This document shows positions 46,093-55,185 of a DNA stretch of 64,000 nucleotides, one piece after another. The notes beneath the pieces were generated by a model that worked only from the letters and a program-made list of their open reading frames with translations, ran no database searches and was not told where the DNA came from. Position numbers and translations under genes: made by a program. Positions within the stretch are counted from its first letter, which is position 1, and every line of letters starts with the position of its first letter. This DNA comes from Rhodobacter capsulatus (GTDB taxonomy: Bacteria; Pseudomonadota; Alphaproteobacteria; Rhodobacterales; Rhodobacteraceae): positions 199,246 through 263,245 of the forward strand of contig NZ_QKZO01000006.1 of assembly GCF_003254295.1 (NCBI RefSeq), given 5' to 3'.

Positions 46093-46704
46093 CTACAGCA
46101 GCCGGTACTCCTTCGCTCTTTGGATTGCTTCGGCCGTGGTTCTGGCCATCAGGCGTTCGCGCGCCGACAGAAGCCGCGCCTTGAACGCAGACTGCGTGAT
46201 GCCAAGCTTCGCAGCAGCAGCAGCATGTCGATCCCCGGCAGCGATGCACCGCAGGGCCTCGATCTGGGCCTTGGTCAGGCCCTCCGGCGGCTGCGCCAAG
46301 TCATGCAGACGCCGGATCTGTTGCGAGATCAGATCGATCTCGTCGTCCCGGAACTCGCGGTCCCGCAGGGTGAAAGAGGCAATCGTACGCGAGGTGACCG
46401 GACCGCAGGACACCGTCACCCCGTAGTTGAGCCCGAATCGCCGCGCCTCGCCCAGAATGTTGAACGGGTCCGGCAAGGTGAATTCGCTCCACCGGCAGGC
46501 GCCCTCCTCGGAGAAGCCCCAGGCGATCGTCGGATCGCGCAGGGCATAGGCCTGCCGGGTGTAGTGATCTGTCCAAGCTTCGGGATAGGTCTGGAATTGC
46601 ATGATCGGCGCGGCAAAACGGATATGCAGACCGATGAAATATCCATCCGTCGCGACGCGACCGATTTCCCGCAGACACTTGTTGATTTCGGTGTGAATGG
46701 ACAT
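46093..46704 (-). CDS. gtaR: LuxR-family AHL-responsive regulator GtaR
   Basis: A 203-residue LuxR-type regulator: an N-terminal autoinducer-binding domain (about 10-140) and a C-terminal LuxR helix-turn-helix ([20 protein letters not shown], then [14 protein letters not shown]). In R. capsulatus GtaR represses its own operon until AHL is bound. The start is the only Met near the N-terminus (46704). It lies inside a lux-box-like palindrome with no good Shine-Dalgarno, so a leaderless mRNA is plausible. Confidence 0.9.
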   Translation of the reverse strand: MSIHTEINKCLREIGRVATDGYFIGLHIRFAAPIMQFQTYPEAWTDHYTRQAYALRDPTIAWGFSEEGACRWSEFTLPDPFNILGEARRFGLNYGVTVSCGPVTSRTIASFTLRDREFRDDEIDLISQQIRRLHDLAQPPEGLTKAQIEALRCIAAGDRHAAAAAKLGITQSAFKARLLSARERLMARTTAEAIQRAKEYRLL

Positions 46705-46720
46705 GTCTTTTTAGACAGGT
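46701..46720. promoter_or_regulatory. lux-box-like operator over the gtaR start and -10
   Basis: ACATGTCTTTTTAGACAGGT (plus strand) is a near-palindrome with a perfect TGTCT-TTTT-AGACA core and ACCTGT/ACATGT ends, like the 20-base lux box. On the minus strand TTGATC (46738-46733), a 17-base spacer and TCTAAA (46715-46710) place the -10 inside it. That fits repression by unliganded GtaR. Confidence 0.6.
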
Positions 46721-46838
46721 GCTACAGGAAAAGATCAACCGGGAATTGCTGCCCTGCGCGGGCTTTTGCTGCAATCCGCGGTGCTCGAAGCAGGATTCTG
46801 CTTTCATTCTACCGCGGGTTGCGCGCTTCCGGCAAAAG

Positions 46839-46864
46839 AAAACCCGCCGTTTCGGGCGGGTTTC
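46839..46864 (-). terminator. Terminator of the rplQ end of the ribosomal cluster
   Basis: Minus strand AAACCCGCCC-GAAAC-GGCGGGTTTTCTTTT: long stem plus T-run, 20 bases past the rplQ stop. Confidence 0.9.
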
Positions 46865-46884
46865 CGTCTTCCCTTGCGGAAAGC

Positions 46885-47304
46885 TTATTCGTCGGCCGCT
46901 TCGAAAGCCGCTTCACGGGCCTTGTCAGCCGCGCCCTTCGCCGAGACATCGCGCTCGACGAATTCGATGAAAGCCATCGGCGCCATGTCGCCATAGCGGA
47001 ACCCGGCTTTCAGGACGCGGGTGTAGCCGCCCTGACGGTCCTTGTAGCGGGGCCCGAGCACTTCGAAAAGCTTGGCCACGTCCTTGTCCTGCTTCAGCAT
47101 CGCCGCCGCCTGACGACGGGCGTGCAGATCGCCGCGCTTGGCCAGCGTGATCAGCTTTTCGATGATCGGACGCAGTTCCTTGGCTTTCGGCAGGGTGGTC
47201 TTGATCTGCTCGTGTTCGATCAGCGAGCCGCACATGTTGGCGAACAGCGCCTTGCGGTGTTCGTGGGTGCGGTTCAGACGGCGGTAGCCGCGAGCGTGAC
47301 GCAT
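46885..47304 (-). CDS. rplQ: 50S ribosomal protein L17
   Basis: 139 residues starting [20 protein letters not shown], with the conserved [24 protein letters not shown] region. L17 sits near the exit of the peptide tunnel. It is the last gene of the tuf-to-rplQ supercluster, after rpoA, and is followed by a terminator. Confidence 0.97.
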   Translation of the reverse strand: MRHARGYRRLNRTHEHRKALFANMCGSLIEHEQIKTTLPKAKELRPIIEKLITLAKRGDLHARRQAAAMLKQDKDVAKLFEVLGPRYKDRQGGYTRVLKAGFRYGDMAPMAFIEFVERDVSAKGAADKAREAAFEAADE

Positions 47305-47432
47305 GGGTCTCTCCTTAGCGTATTTTACTTTGTGTTGCGCCCCGTGCGTGCGGGGGGCTTCGTTGGGGCATCATGCCCAGGGTTCCCCGGCAGTCCGGGC
47401 ATTGCCGGGGGGCGTCGCCGCCCCCCGAAAGA

Positions 47433-48449
47433 TCAGAACTGGTCTTCGAAGCGCTTCGCCAGATCTTCGATGTTCTCCGGCGGCCAATCCTCGACTTCCA
47501 TGCCGAGGTGCAGCCCCATCGAGGAGAGCACTTCCTTGATCTCGTTGAGCGACTTGCGGCCGAAGTTCGGGGTGCGCAGCATCTCGGCTTCGGTTTTCTG
47601 GATCAGATCGCCGATGTAAACGATGTTGTCGTTCTTCAGGCAGTTCGCCGACCGGACCGACAGTTCCAGCTCGTCCACCTTCTTCAGCAGCAGCGGGTTG
47701 AACTCGAGCCCGTCGTCGGCATCGGTCTTCGAGGCCGATTCCGGCTCTTCGAAGTTCACGAAGATCGACAGCTGGTCCTGCAGAATGCGGGCGGCATAGG
47801 CCACCGCGTCCTCGGGCGTCAGCGAGCCGTCGGTTTCGATCTTCATCGTCAGCTTGTCATAGTCGAGCACCTGGCCCTCGCGGGTCGGTTGCACGTCATA
47901 GGCGACCTTCTTCACCGGCGAATAGATCGCATCGATCGGGATCAGCCCGATCGGCGCATCTTCCGGACGGTTCTTGTCGGCGGCCACATAGCCCTTGCCG
48001 GTGTTCACGGTCAGCTCCATGAACACGTCGGCGCCGTCGTCGAGGTGGCAGATCACGTGATCCTTGTTCAGGACCTCGATGCCCATCGATTCCGAGATGT
48101 CGGCGCCGGTCACGACGCGCGGCCCCTTGGCCGAGATCGACAGGCGTTTCGGCCCCTCGACGTCCATCTTGAGCGAAATGCCCTTGAGGTTCAGGATGAT
48201 GTCGGTGACGTCTTCCCGCACGCCCGCGACCGAGGAAAACTCGTGCAGCACGTTGTCGATCTGCACCGAGGTGATAGCGGCCCCTTGCAGGGAGCTCATC
48301 AGCACGCGGCGCAGCGCGTTGCCCAGCGTCAGACCGAAGCCGCGTTCCAGCGGCTCCGCGATGACGGTGGCTTGCCGTTGCGGATCATTGCCCGCCTTGA
48401 TTTCAAGCTGCGTCGGCTTGATCAACTCGGCCCAATTCTTGTGGATCAT
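47433..48449 (-). CDS. rpoA: RNA polymerase alpha subunit
   Basis: 338 residues. The N-terminal domain (assembly: [20 protein letters not shown]) and the C-terminal DNA- and activator-binding domain (about 250-338: [38 protein letters not shown]) are complete. The start at 48449 (MIHKNWAEL) has GGAGG; the longer frame is intergenic. GC hairpins lie on both sides (48521-48553 and 47385-47410). Confidence 0.98.
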   Translation of the reverse strand: MIHKNWAELIKPTQLEIKAGNDPQRQATVIAEPLERGFGLTLGNALRRVLMSSLQGAAITSVQIDNVLHEFSSVAGVREDVTDIILNLKGISLKMDVEGPKRLSISAKGPRVVTGADISESMGIEVLNKDHVICHLDDGADVFMELTVNTGKGYVAADKNRPEDAPIGLIPIDAIYSPVKKVAYDVQPTREGQVLDYDKLTMKIETDGSLTPEDAVAYAARILQDQLSIFVNFEEPESASKTDADDGLEFNPLLLKKVDELELSVRSANCLKNDNIVYIGDLIQKTEAEMLRTPNFGRKSLNEIKEVLSSMGLHLGMEVEDWPPENIEDLAKRFEDQF

Positions 48450-48567
48450 GCGCTCTGCCTCCATTCTTGTTCCGGACCCATGTCCCTTGCCCGGAACGCC
48501 CGAGGAAAAAACGAAACTGACCGGGCCGCGCGGAAACACCCCGCACGGCCCGGCTTAATACAGATAC

Positions 48568-48957
48568 TCAGACGCGGCGGCGCTTGGGCGGACGGCAGCC
48601 ATTGTGGGCGATCGGCGTCACATCCCGGATCGAGGTGATGTTGAGACCGACCGCGGCCAGCGCGCGCAGCGCCGATTCGCGGCCCGAACCCGGGCCCTGC
48701 ACTTCGACGTCCACGGTTTTCAGGCCGTGTTCCTGCGCCTTGCGGGCAGCGTCTTCGGCGGCCATCTGCGCGGCATAGGGGGTCGATTTGCGCGAGCCCT
48801 TGAAGCCCATCGTGCCCGAGGACGACCACGAAATGGCATTGCCCTGCACGTCGGAAATCAGGATCTTGGTGTTGTTGAACGACGAGTTCACATGCACCAC
48901 ACCAGCGGCGATGTTCTTGCGTTCCTTGCGTTTGACGCGAGTCTTGTCACGAGCCAT
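48568..48957 (-). CDS. rpsK: 30S ribosomal protein S11
   Basis: 129 residues with [20 protein letters not shown] and a C-terminal [19 protein letters not shown]11 forms part of the platform and the mRNA exit. It lies 15 bases after rpsM. Confidence 0.98.
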   Translation of the reverse strand: MARDKTRVKRKERKNIAAGVVHVNSSFNNTKILISDVQGNAISWSSSGTMGFKGSRKSTPYAAQMAAEDAARKAQEHGLKTVDVEVQGPGSGRESALRALAAVGLNITSIRDVTPIAHNGCRPPKRRRV

Positions 48958-48972
48958 GTGCTACCCCTCCCC

Positions 48973-49341
48973 TTATTTCTTCTTGCCGGCGATCGGTTTC
49001 GCCGGGCCCTTGCGGGTGCGGGCGTTGGTGTGGGTGCGCTGGCCGCGAACCGGCAGGTTCTTGCGGTGACGCAGGCCACGGTAGCAACCAAGGTCCATCA
49101 GACGCTTGATGTTCATCGAAACTTCACGGCGCAGGTCACCTTCGACGGTGAAATGCGCGTCGATGTATTCGCGGATGGCGAGCACTTCGGCGTCGGTCAG
49201 TTCGTTCACCCGGCGGGCTTCGGCGATGCCGACGGCGTCCACGATCTGTTTCGCGAACAGCGGGCCGATCCCGTGGATGTATTGAAGAGCGATCGGGACG
49301 CGTTTCCCGGTCGGAATGTTGACGCCAGCAATACGTGCCAA
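48973..49341 (-). CDS. rpsM: 30S ribosomal protein S13
   Basis: 122 residues, [20 protein letters not shown] to [16 protein letters not shown]13 contacts the 50S bridge and the P-site tRNA. It starts a new transcription unit behind its own promoter and leader (49427-49507), rather than following adk directly. Confidence 0.98.
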   Translation of the reverse strand: MARIAGVNIPTGKRVPIALQYIHGIGPLFAKQIVDAVGIAEARRVNELTDAEVLAIREYIDAHFTVEGDLRREVSMNIKRLMDLGCYRGLRHRKNLPVRGQRTHTNARTRKGPAKPIAGKKK

Positions 49342-49426
49342 AGCGTGCTTCCTTTCGTTGCGGTTCCGTCGTGCCAGAACCTTTTTTCACAACTTGTCCG
49401 AAAAAGTTTCTTCCGGACGGCTTAAC

Positions 49427-49457
49427 GCCCGAACCTCCGGCATCCGGAGATTCGGGC
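49427..49457 (-). other. Strong hairpin in the rpsM leader
   Basis: GCCCGAA-CTCCGG arms of 14 bases (one G-T pair) around a 3-base loop, transcribed from the 49479 promoter and 86 bases before rpsM. A second, weaker GTCCG/CGGAC stem follows. There is no T-tract next to the first. Possible site of ribosomal-protein feedback or transcript stability. Confidence 0.55.
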
Positions 49458-49478
49458 GATTCTCATGCGAGACACCGC

Positions 49479-49507
49479 GACCTAGAGGGTATTTTCGCGC
49501 AGGTCAA
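49479..49507 (-). promoter_or_regulatory. rpsM-rpsK-rpoA-rplQ promoter
   Basis: Minus strand TTGACC (49507-49502), a 17-base spacer and TAGGTC (49484-49479), in the 178-base adk-rpsM gap. Confidence 0.6.
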
Positions 49508-49519
49508 GCCGTAACCGCC

Positions 49520-50173
49520 TCAGCCCTGCTGATCAAGAATGGCCGCGACCGAGGCCGCAACCTCGTCGATCTCCGCCAGACCATCGACGCCGAACAGATC
49601 GCCCGCGTGATAGTAATAGCCGATCAGCGGCGAGGTCTTCTTGTAATATTCCATCAGCCGGATCCGCAGGCTGTCGGCATTGTCGTCGGCGCGGCGGCGC
49701 AGGTCGGTCGAGCCGCAGGCGTCGCAAGTGCCCGCAACCTTCACCGGCTTCGTCGTGTCATGATAGACCTCGCCGCACTTGCCGCAGGTGTAGCGCCCGG
49801 AGATCCGGTCCACCAGCGCCTCGTCGTCGACGCGCATCTCGATCACCGCATCCAGCTTCTGGCCGATCTTCGCCAGCAGCCGCCCCAGCGCATCCGCCTG
49901 CGGCAGGGTGCGCGGGAAACCGTCGAAGATGAAGCCTTTGGCGTGACCCGAGGAGAGTTTCTCCTCGATCAGGCCGATGACGATTTCATCCGTCACCAGC
50001 TCGCCGCGGTCCATCACCTCGGCGACCTTCTTGCCCATTTCGGTGCCCGAGGTCTTGGCCTCGCGCAGCATGTCGCCGGTGGACAGCTGCACCATGCCGC
50101 GGTCCTCGACCAGCTTGCGGGCCTGGGTGCCCTTGCCTGCGCCGGGCGGTCCCAGCAGGATGATATTGGCCAT
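49520..50173 (-). CDS. adk: Adenylate kinase, zinc-type LID
   Basis: 217 residues. P-loop [11 protein letters not shown]; a four-Cys zinc-binding LID (CGKCGEVYH and CDACGS) replaces the non-zinc LID of E. coli. [14 protein letters not shown] is conserved. It interconverts ADP with ATP and AMP. It follows secY by 11 bases. Confidence 0.97.
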   Translation of the reverse strand: MANIILLGPPGAGKGTQARKLVEDRGMVQLSTGDMLREAKTSGTEMGKKVAEVMDRGELVTDEIVIGLIEEKLSSGHAKGFIFDGFPRTLPQADALGRLLAKIGQKLDAVIEMRVDDEALVDRISGRYTCGKCGEVYHDTTKPVKVAGTCDACGSTDLRRRADDNADSLRIRLMEYYKKTSPLIGYYYHAGDLFGVDGLAEIDEVAASVAAILDQQG

Positions 50174-50184
50174 GCTTTCCTCCC

Positions 50185-51555
50185 TCAGCGCCGCGTGGGC
50201 GCCTTCTTCGTGGCCGATTTGCGTTTGCCGCGCAGCTGAGACCGCTCGATGAGCCCCTCGTATTGATGCGCCAGAAGATGCGACTGAACCTGGTTGATCG
50301 TGTCCATCGTCACCGAGACCACGATCAGCACCGAAGTCCCGCCGAAGTAGAACGGAACGCCCAGCTCCGTCTGCAGGATCGTGGGCAGCAGGCAGACCAG
50401 CGCCAGATAGCCTGACCCGAGCACCAGAATCCGGGCCACGACATAATCAAGGTAATCCTCGGTCTTCTTGCCGGGACGGATGCCCGGAATGAAGCCGCCC
50501 TGATTCTTCAGGTTGTCCGCCACTTCGTCGGATTTGAAGGCGACGTTCGCGGTGTAGAAATAGGCGAAGAAGACGATCATCCCGGCGTAGAAGGCGAGAT
50601 AAAGCGGTTGCCCCGGGCCGAAATAGGCCAGGATCGTCGACATGATCGGGCCGGTGTTGTCGCCCGAGAAGGTCGAGATCGTGGTGGGCAGCAGCAGCAA
50701 CGACGAGGCGAAGATCGCCGGGATCACACCCGCCGGGTTGACCTTGATCGGCAGATGCGAGGAGCTGCCGTCATAGATCTTCATGCCGACCTGACGGCGC
50801 GGATATTGAATGTGGATCTTGCGCAGCGCCCGTTCCATGAAGACGACGAAGGCAATGACCGCCACCATCATCACCAGCACGCCGATGGTGACGGGGATCG
50901 AGCTGTTGCCCGCCACCCGGCCCTGCGCGAAGAACGAGGCCGCCGCCGCCGGAATTTCCGCGACGATGCCGACGAAAATGATCAGCGAGACGCCGTTGCC
51001 GATGCCGCGCGCGGTGATCTGCTCGCCCAGCCACATCAGGAACATCGTGCCGCCGACCAGCGTCACCACGACCGAGACGATGAAGAACAGATGCGGCACC
51101 GCATCGGTGGCCATGCCGCCGCTGTACAGGCTGGTGGCCAGACCCCAGGCCTGGAAGGTCGCCAGCGCCACCGTCGAATAGCGGGTGATCTGGTTGATCT
51201 TCTTGCGGCCCTGCTCGCCTTCCTTCTTCATCTGTTCCAGCGCGGGCACCAGCGCCGTCATCAGCTGCACGATGATCGAGGCCGAGATATAGGGCATGAT
51301 GCCAAGCGCGAAGACGCCCATCCGCCCCAGCGCGCCACCGGTGAACATCGACAGCATGCCGCCGATCCCCTGCGAGGCCCGTTCCATGAAGTCGCGCAGC
51401 GCGTCGGCGTCGATGCCGGGCACCGGAATGTAGGTGCCGAGCCGGTAGATGATCAGCAGCCCGATGGTGAAGAAGATGCGCGCCCTGAGATCGCTGGCCT
51501 TGCTAAAGGCCGACCAGCTCAGGTTCGCCGCCATTTGCTCTGCAGCAGATGCCAT
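50185..51555 (-). CDS. secY: Preprotein translocase subunit SecY
   Basis: 456 residues with ten helices; the channel of the Sec translocon. Conserved: [27 protein letters not shown] and GQQ-like [20 protein letters not shown], then [20 protein letters not shown] [17 protein letters not shown]. The start at 51555 (MASAAEQ) has AAAGAGA; a Met five codons upstream is possible. It lies 103 bases after rplO. Confidence 0.97.
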   Translation of the reverse strand: MASAAEQMAANLSWSAFSKASDLRARIFFTIGLLIIYRLGTYIPVPGIDADALRDFMERASQGIGGMLSMFTGGALGRMGVFALGIMPYISASIIVQLMTALVPALEQMKKEGEQGRKKINQITRYSTVALATFQAWGLATSLYSGGMATDAVPHLFFIVSVVVTLVGGTMFLMWLGEQITARGIGNGVSLIIFVGIVAEIPAAAASFFAQGRVAGNSSIPVTIGVLVMMVAVIAFVVFMERALRKIHIQYPRRQVGMKIYDGSSSHLPIKVNPAGVIPAIFASSLLLLPTTISTFSGDNTGPIMSTILAYFGPGQPLYLAFYAGMIVFFAYFYTANVAFKSDEVADNLKNQGGFIPGIRPGKKTEDYLDYVVARILVLGSGYLALVCLLPTILQTELGVPFYFGGTSVLIVVSVTMDTINQVQSHLLAHQYEGLIERSQLRGKRKSATKKAPTRR

Positions 51556-51658
51556 GCCCGTCTCTTTCATGCGAGAAGCGCCGCCAGACCGTTCCCCGGT
51601 CGGCGGCGCCTGGAAAACTGTTGCCTATGTAAGCGGGCCTTGGCCCGTTCACAACCGA

Positions 51659-52129
51659 TTATTCGGCAGCGGCCGCAGCAACGGTCAGCGTGCCACCGGC
51701 TTTCGCGACGGCTTCAACGGCCGCAGCCGAGGCGCCGGTCACGATCAGCGTGACCTTGGTGGTGATGTCGCCCTTGGCGAGCACGCGGATGCCGTCGCGC
51801 TTGCGCGAGGTCAGGCCCGCGGCCACAAGCACGTCATCGGTGATCGGCGCCGAGGCGTCGAGCTTGCCGAGGCCGATGAATTTCTCGATCAGGCCGAGGT
51901 TGACGACGGCGAAGGCCTTGCGGTTCGGCTTGTTGAAGCCGCGCTTCGGCAGACGCCGGTAGAGCGGCATCTGACCGCCTTCGTAGCCGCCGATGGCGAC
52001 GCCCGAACGCGATTTCTGACCTTTGATACCACGGCCAGCGGTTTTGCCCTTGCCCGAACCCGGACCACGCGCAACGCGTTTGGATTTCTTGGCGGCACCC
52101 GCGTTGTCGCGGATTTCGTGAAGTTTCAT
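51659..52129 (-). CDS. rplO: 50S ribosomal protein L15
   Basis: 156 residues, [20 protein letters not shown] with [20 protein letters not shown]. It is normally placed directly after rpmD, but here the AT-rich insertion and an RraB-like gene come between. It therefore needs its own promoter (52221-52249). Confidence 0.98.
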   Translation of the reverse strand: MKLHEIRDNAGAAKKSKRVARGPGSGKGKTAGRGIKGQKSRSGVAIGGYEGGQMPLYRRLPKRGFNKPNRKAFAVVNLGLIEKFIGLGKLDASAPITDDVLVAAGLTSRKRDGIRVLAKGDITTKVTLIVTGASAAAVEAVAKAGGTLTVAAAAAE

Positions 52130-52220
52130 GTCGCTTCTCCTTTGCCGGAAGATGCCCCCGGAAGCGAAACCGGAGCACACACGGCGTTTGTTGTTGATTC
52201 TGTGGCTGGGCCACCGGGGG

Positions 52221-52249
52221 CGTATAGATGGGAGCGGCCAACGTTACAA
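52221..52249 (-). promoter_or_regulatory. Candidate rplO promoter
   Basis: Minus strand TTGTAA (52249-52244), a 17-base spacer and TATACG (52226-52221). The -35 lies in the loop of the inverted repeat at 52230-52268. Confidence 0.5.
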
Positions 52250-52268
52250 GACGCTAACCGCCGCTCCC
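52230..52268. repeat. Inverted repeat upstream of rplO
   Basis: GGGAGCGGC (52230-52238)/GCCGCTCCC (52260-52268), perfect 9-base arms, with an inner AACGT/GCGT-type stem. It lies between the stop of the 148-residue gene and rplO. Confidence 0.6.
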
Positions 52269-52283
52269 TTTGTCAAATGCTGC

Positions 52284-52730
52284 TTAAGCCCTTACGACGA
52301 TCTCGATCTGGGCGGGCTCTACACCCAAGGCCCTCGCCAACAATGTCTTGGCCATTGCAATCGTCATGGCCTCGCGCGGACCTTCATCATCAGCATCTTG
52401 CACCACGGGATTGGAACGGTCCTCCAACTCGTCACTCGCTCCACCAGCAACCCTACCAAGGCTTACACGACTGAAAAACCACTCGAAACGAGACTGAGCA
52501 CCCTTCCGCCCCACTATGAAACGTCCACAGCCAGACGCCTCCAGCTTTTTGGCCAACTCTACGGCAGCCGGGCGCGAAATTTCCAACTTGCTTTCAAGCC
52601 GATCAATCGTGGTCTCAACGGCATCGCGCTGCAAGCTCCCGACCCAATCGAACAATTGCCGGGCAACAGCGTCGTCACGATACAGCCGACGCACGCTAAC
52701 GATCACTCCACTTTCAATTTCGTCATTCAT
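52284..52730 (-). CDS. Unrecognised 148-residue putative DNA-binding protein
   Basis: I recognise no family. Predicted helices at about 20-75 include RDAVETTIDRLESKLEISRP, then AAVELAKKLEASGCGRFIVG, which reads as a winged-helix or helix-turn-helix layout (LEISRPAAVELAKKLEASG). The turn GRKGAQSRFEWFF follows. The C-terminal third is acidic, then ends in AKTLLARALGVEPAQIEIVV. The gene has a perfect GGAG site seven bases before its ATG and a strong promoter, and it stands between rraB and rplO inside the ribosomal cluster. Its upstream DNA is unusually AT-rich. Autoregulation through the phased repeats is inferred. Confidence 0.7.
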   Translation of the reverse strand: MNDEIESGVIVSVRRLYRDDAVARQLFDWVGSLQRDAVETTIDRLESKLEISRPAAVELAKKLEASGCGRFIVGRKGAQSRFEWFFSRVSLGRVAGGASDELEDRSNPVVQDADDEGPREAMTIAMAKTLLARALGVEPAQIEIVVRA

Positions 52731-52739
52731 AAAAAAACT

Positions 52740-52870
52740 CCTTATACATCAGCGAATCACGTTCGCGGCATCCTTATAGCATGCAAAAGGCGGCCCTGTC
52801 AAGCTTTATGAGTCCTTATATCAGTTTTGGACCCCTTATGTAAATACGACGCCATCATTGATGGTCCTTA
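52740..52870. repeat. Five helically phased CCTTA repeats
   Basis: CCTTA at 52740, 52772, 52814, 52834 and 52866 (spacings 32, 42, 20, 32). The first three are identical 8-mers, TCCTTATA; the others are CCCTTATG and TCCTTAAG. On the minus strand they read TATAAGGA. One is the -10 and one the ribosome-binding site of the 148-residue gene. Confidence 0.7.
52773..52802 (-). promoter_or_regulatory. Promoter of the 148-residue gene
   Basis: Minus strand TTGACA (52802-52797), an 18-base spacer and TATAAG (52778-52773): the best sigma-70 match in the window, predicting a leader of about 36 bases. Confidence 0.7.
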
Positions 52871-52913
52871 AGTGCAAATTTAATCGACGCCAATACTTTT
52901 AACGCGTGACACA

Positions 52914-52944
52914 TAAAAAAAGCCCCGCAAAAAAACTGCGGGGC
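52914..52944 (-). terminator. Intrinsic terminator of rraB
   Basis: Minus strand GCCCCGCA-GTTTTTT-TGCGGGGC followed by TTTTTTTA, 24 bases past the rraB stop. Confidence 0.92.
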
Positions 52945-52967
52945 AACACAAGTTTCCGAATTCGAAC

Positions 52968-53303
52968 TCACTCCTCCTCGAAGAACCCCCAGCCGTCGGC
53001 GATAAACCCGTAGATCGCCGCCATCAGGGTCAGCTTTTCTTCCTCGGCCCAAAGGTTTTCAAAGCTCAGCACCACCGGCCCGGTGGTGATCTCAAGGCAA
53101 TCCTCGTCGTCCTCGTCATCGGCCTCATACCATTCGACCGTGTAGCCCGCGGCCTCGGCGGCCTCGGTGAACCCGTCCCAATCGGCCTTCGGCTCGTCGG
53201 TCACGAACTGGAAGTTGATGCAGGCCTTCTCGGGCAGCGCTTCCATCGACTGGATTTCGCGAAACACCTGTTCGGTTTCCGCCTTCTGCTGTTTCAGGTC
53301 CAT
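52968..53303 (-). CDS. RraB-like ribonuclease E inhibitor
   Basis: A 111-residue very acidic protein. RraB in E. coli binds RNase E and slows RNA decay. Similarity: EALPEKACINFQFV near the N-terminus, the Asp/Glu run (EADDEDDEDCLEI), and a C-terminal GFIADGWGFFEEE like the YDGWGTYFE of RraB. It lies between rpmD and the 148-residue gene, terminated on both sides (53339-53369 and 52914-52944). A good AAGGAG site precedes it. Its promoter was not found. Confidence 0.78.
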   Translation of the reverse strand: MDLKQQKAETEQVFREIQSMEALPEKACINFQFVTDEPKADWDGFTEAAEAAGYTVEWYEADDEDDEDCLEITTGPVVLSFENLWAEEEKLTLMAAIYGFIADGWGFFEEE

Positions 53304-53338
53304 GATCGACTCCTTGGTTTTCCGACCGTCCTAAACGA

Positions 53339-53369
53339 AAAACGCCCCGGGGGATACCCGGGGCGTTTT
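53339..53369 (-). terminator. Intrinsic terminator after rpmD
   Basis: AAAACGCCCCGGG-GGATA-CCCGGGGCGTTTT: 13-base perfect stem with a T-run on the minus strand. It ends the rpmC-to-rpmD transcript before rraB. Confidence 0.92.
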
Positions 53370-53388
53370 CAATTCTTCCGAAGGACGC

Positions 53389-53580
53389 TCAGCCGCGCTC
53401 TTCGATGATCTTCACCAGGTGAGCGATCTTGTTCACCATGCCACGGACGGCCGGAGTGTCTTCCAGCTCACGGGTGCGGCGGATCTTGTTCAGGCCGAGA
53501 CCTTTCAGGGTCGCGGTCTGGATGGCCGGACGACGGGCGGCCGAGGCCACCTGTTGCACGACGATGGTTTTCTTCGCCAT
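53389..53580 (-). CDS. rpmD: 50S ribosomal protein L30
   Basis: 63 residues, [20 protein letters not shown] to [11 protein letters not shown]. The last gene before the terminator that splits the spc operon; L30 is followed by L15 in most bacteria. Confidence 0.97.
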   Translation of the reverse strand: MAKKTIVVQQVASAARRPAIQTATLKGLGLNKIRRTRELEDTPAVRGMVNKIAHLVKIIEERG

Positions 53581-53592
53581 CTTTCACACTCC

Positions 53593-54153
53593 TCAGGCTT
53601 CGGCCGACGCGTCAGCGGCGGTCTTCGGCAGGATGTCGGCCACTTTCTTGCCACGACGCGCCGCGACGTTGCGGGGCGAGGCTTCCAGTTTCAGACCGTC
53701 GATGGTGGCGCGGATCATGTTGTAGGGGTTTTGCGAGCCCAGCGACTTCGCGACCACGTCCTGAACGCCCAGCATCTCGAAGACAGCGCGCATCGGACCA
53801 CCGGCGATGATCCCGGTCCCGGCCGGAGCCGTCCGCATCACCACCTTGCCAGCGCCGTGACGGCCTTCGATGTCATGGTGCAGGGTGCGGCCATCGCGCA
53901 GCGGCACGCGAACGAGCGAGCGTTTCGCCTGTTCGGTCGCCTTGCGGATCGCTTCCGGCACTTCCTTGGCCTTGCCCTTGCCGAAGCCGACGCGGCCCCG
54001 CTGGTCACCGACCACGACGAGCGCGGCGAAGCCGAAGCGTTTCCCACCCTTCACGGTTTTCGACACGCGGTTGATCGCAACCAGACGATCGGCGAATTCC
54101 GGGGTCTCTTCGCGCTCGGCGCGACGCTCCCGGCGGTTTTCACGTTCTGCCAT
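53593..54153 (-). CDS. rpsE: 30S ribosomal protein S5
   Basis: 186 residues. Conserved [40 protein letters not shown] and [20 protein letters not shown]. The start MAEREN at 54153 has AAAGGA; residues upstream of it are intergenic. S5 shapes decoding accuracy. Confidence 0.98.
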   Translation of the reverse strand: MAERENRRERRAEREETPEFADRLVAINRVSKTVKGGKRFGFAALVVVGDQRGRVGFGKGKAKEVPEAIRKATEQAKRSLVRVPLRDGRTLHHDIEGRHGAGKVVMRTAPAGTGIIAGGPMRAVFEMLGVQDVVAKSLGSQNPYNMIRATIDGLKLEASPRNVAARRGKKVADILPKTAADASAEA

Positions 54154-54267
54154 CAGGCATTCCTTTCGTGAATGGCGTGGGTCCACGCCGTTATACCAAT
54201 CCAGGTGGGCGGCCCCAAAGGGACCGCCCCCGGATCATCGGGAGGGCTGCACAGCCCCCCACCAGGC

Positions 54268-54627
54268 TCAGAACTTCAGACCGCCTTCGCGGGCTGCGTC
54301 GGCCAGAGCCTTGATCTTCCCGTGAAACAGGAAGCCGCCACGGTCGAAGTAGCAAGTTTCGACCCCGGCTTTTTTCGCCCGTTCGGCGATCGCGGCACCG
54401 ATTTTCGAAGCCGCTTCGACGTTGTTCTTGCCAACGAGGCCGAACTCTTTTTCCAGAGTCGACGCCGCAGCAATCGTCACGCCTTTGACATCGTCGATCA
54501 GCTGGACGCTGATGTTCTTCGACGAGCGATGCACCGACAGACGGGCGCGGCCATTGGCCATCGCCTTCAGTTTGTTCCGGACGCGCAAGCGGCGTTTGAG
54601 GAACAGCTCTCTCTTCTTGTTCGCCAT
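54268..54627 (-). CDS. rplR: 50S ribosomal protein L18
   Basis: 119 residues, [20 protein letters not shown] to [17 protein letters not shown]. It binds 5S rRNA with L5. The start at 54627 excludes an out-of-family extension. It is separated from rpsE by 114 bases. Confidence 0.97.
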   Translation of the reverse strand: MANKKRELFLKRRLRVRNKLKAMANGRARLSVHRSSKNISVQLIDDVKGVTIAAASTLEKEFGLVGKNNVEAASKIGAAIAERAKKAGVETCYFDRGGFLFHGKIKALADAAREGGLKF

Positions 54628-54641
54628 TGTTCTCGCGCCCC

Positions 54642-55175
54642 TTACTTCTTCTTGCCTTCCTTGCGGAAGATGAACTCGCCCTTGTAGCGGATGCCTTTGC
54701 CCTTGTAGGGCTCGGGCTTGCGCCACTCGCGGATGTTCGCGGCCACCTGGCCGACCTGTTGCTGGTCGATGCCTTCGATGGTGATCTCGGTCTGCTTCGG
54801 GGTGGCGATGGTCACGCCAGCGGGCACCTCGAAGTTGACTTCATGCGAATAACCAAGCGAGAGCTTCAGAACATTGCCCTGCATCGCGGCGCGGTAACCC
54901 ACGCCTTGAATTTCAAGCTCTTTCTTGAAGCCGGTGGAGACGCCGATGGCGAGGTTCTCGACCATCGACCGCACCATGCCCCATTGCTGGCGGGCACGTT
55001 TCGAGGTGCCGCGCGGGGTCACGGTGACGGTCGAGCCGTCAAGAGCAACCGTCACGTCGTCGGTGGCGGTGAAGCTGCGGGTGCCTTTCGGCCCCTTCAC
55101 TTCGATGGTCTGACCCGAGAGCGTCGCGCTGACGCCGTTGGGCAATTCGACCGGTTTCTTGCCGATACGAGACAT
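54642..55175 (-). CDS. rplF: 50S ribosomal protein L6
   Basis: 177 residues, [20 protein letters not shown] to the conserved [20 protein letters not shown]. Start fixed at MSRIGKK; the frame upstream is not conserved. Confidence 0.98.
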   Translation of the reverse strand: MSRIGKKPVELPNGVSATLSGQTIEVKGPKGTRSFTATDDVTVALDGSTVTVTPRGTSKRARQQWGMVRSMVENLAIGVSTGFKKELEIQGVGYRAAMQGNVLKLSLGYSHEVNFEVPAGVTIATPKQTEITIEGIDQQQVGQVAANIREWRKPEPYKGKGIRYKGEFIFRKEGKKK

Positions 55176-55185
55176 GCTTCCCTCC

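Noticed and set aside
52271..52276. TTGACA as -35 for rplO
   Set aside because: No acceptable -10 at 16-18 bases; the TTGTAA/TATACG pair fits better.
52130..53388. Mobile element as the cause of the rpmD-rplO insertion
   Set aside because: No transposase, integrase, terminal repeats or target duplication were found; only base composition and context suggest acquisition.
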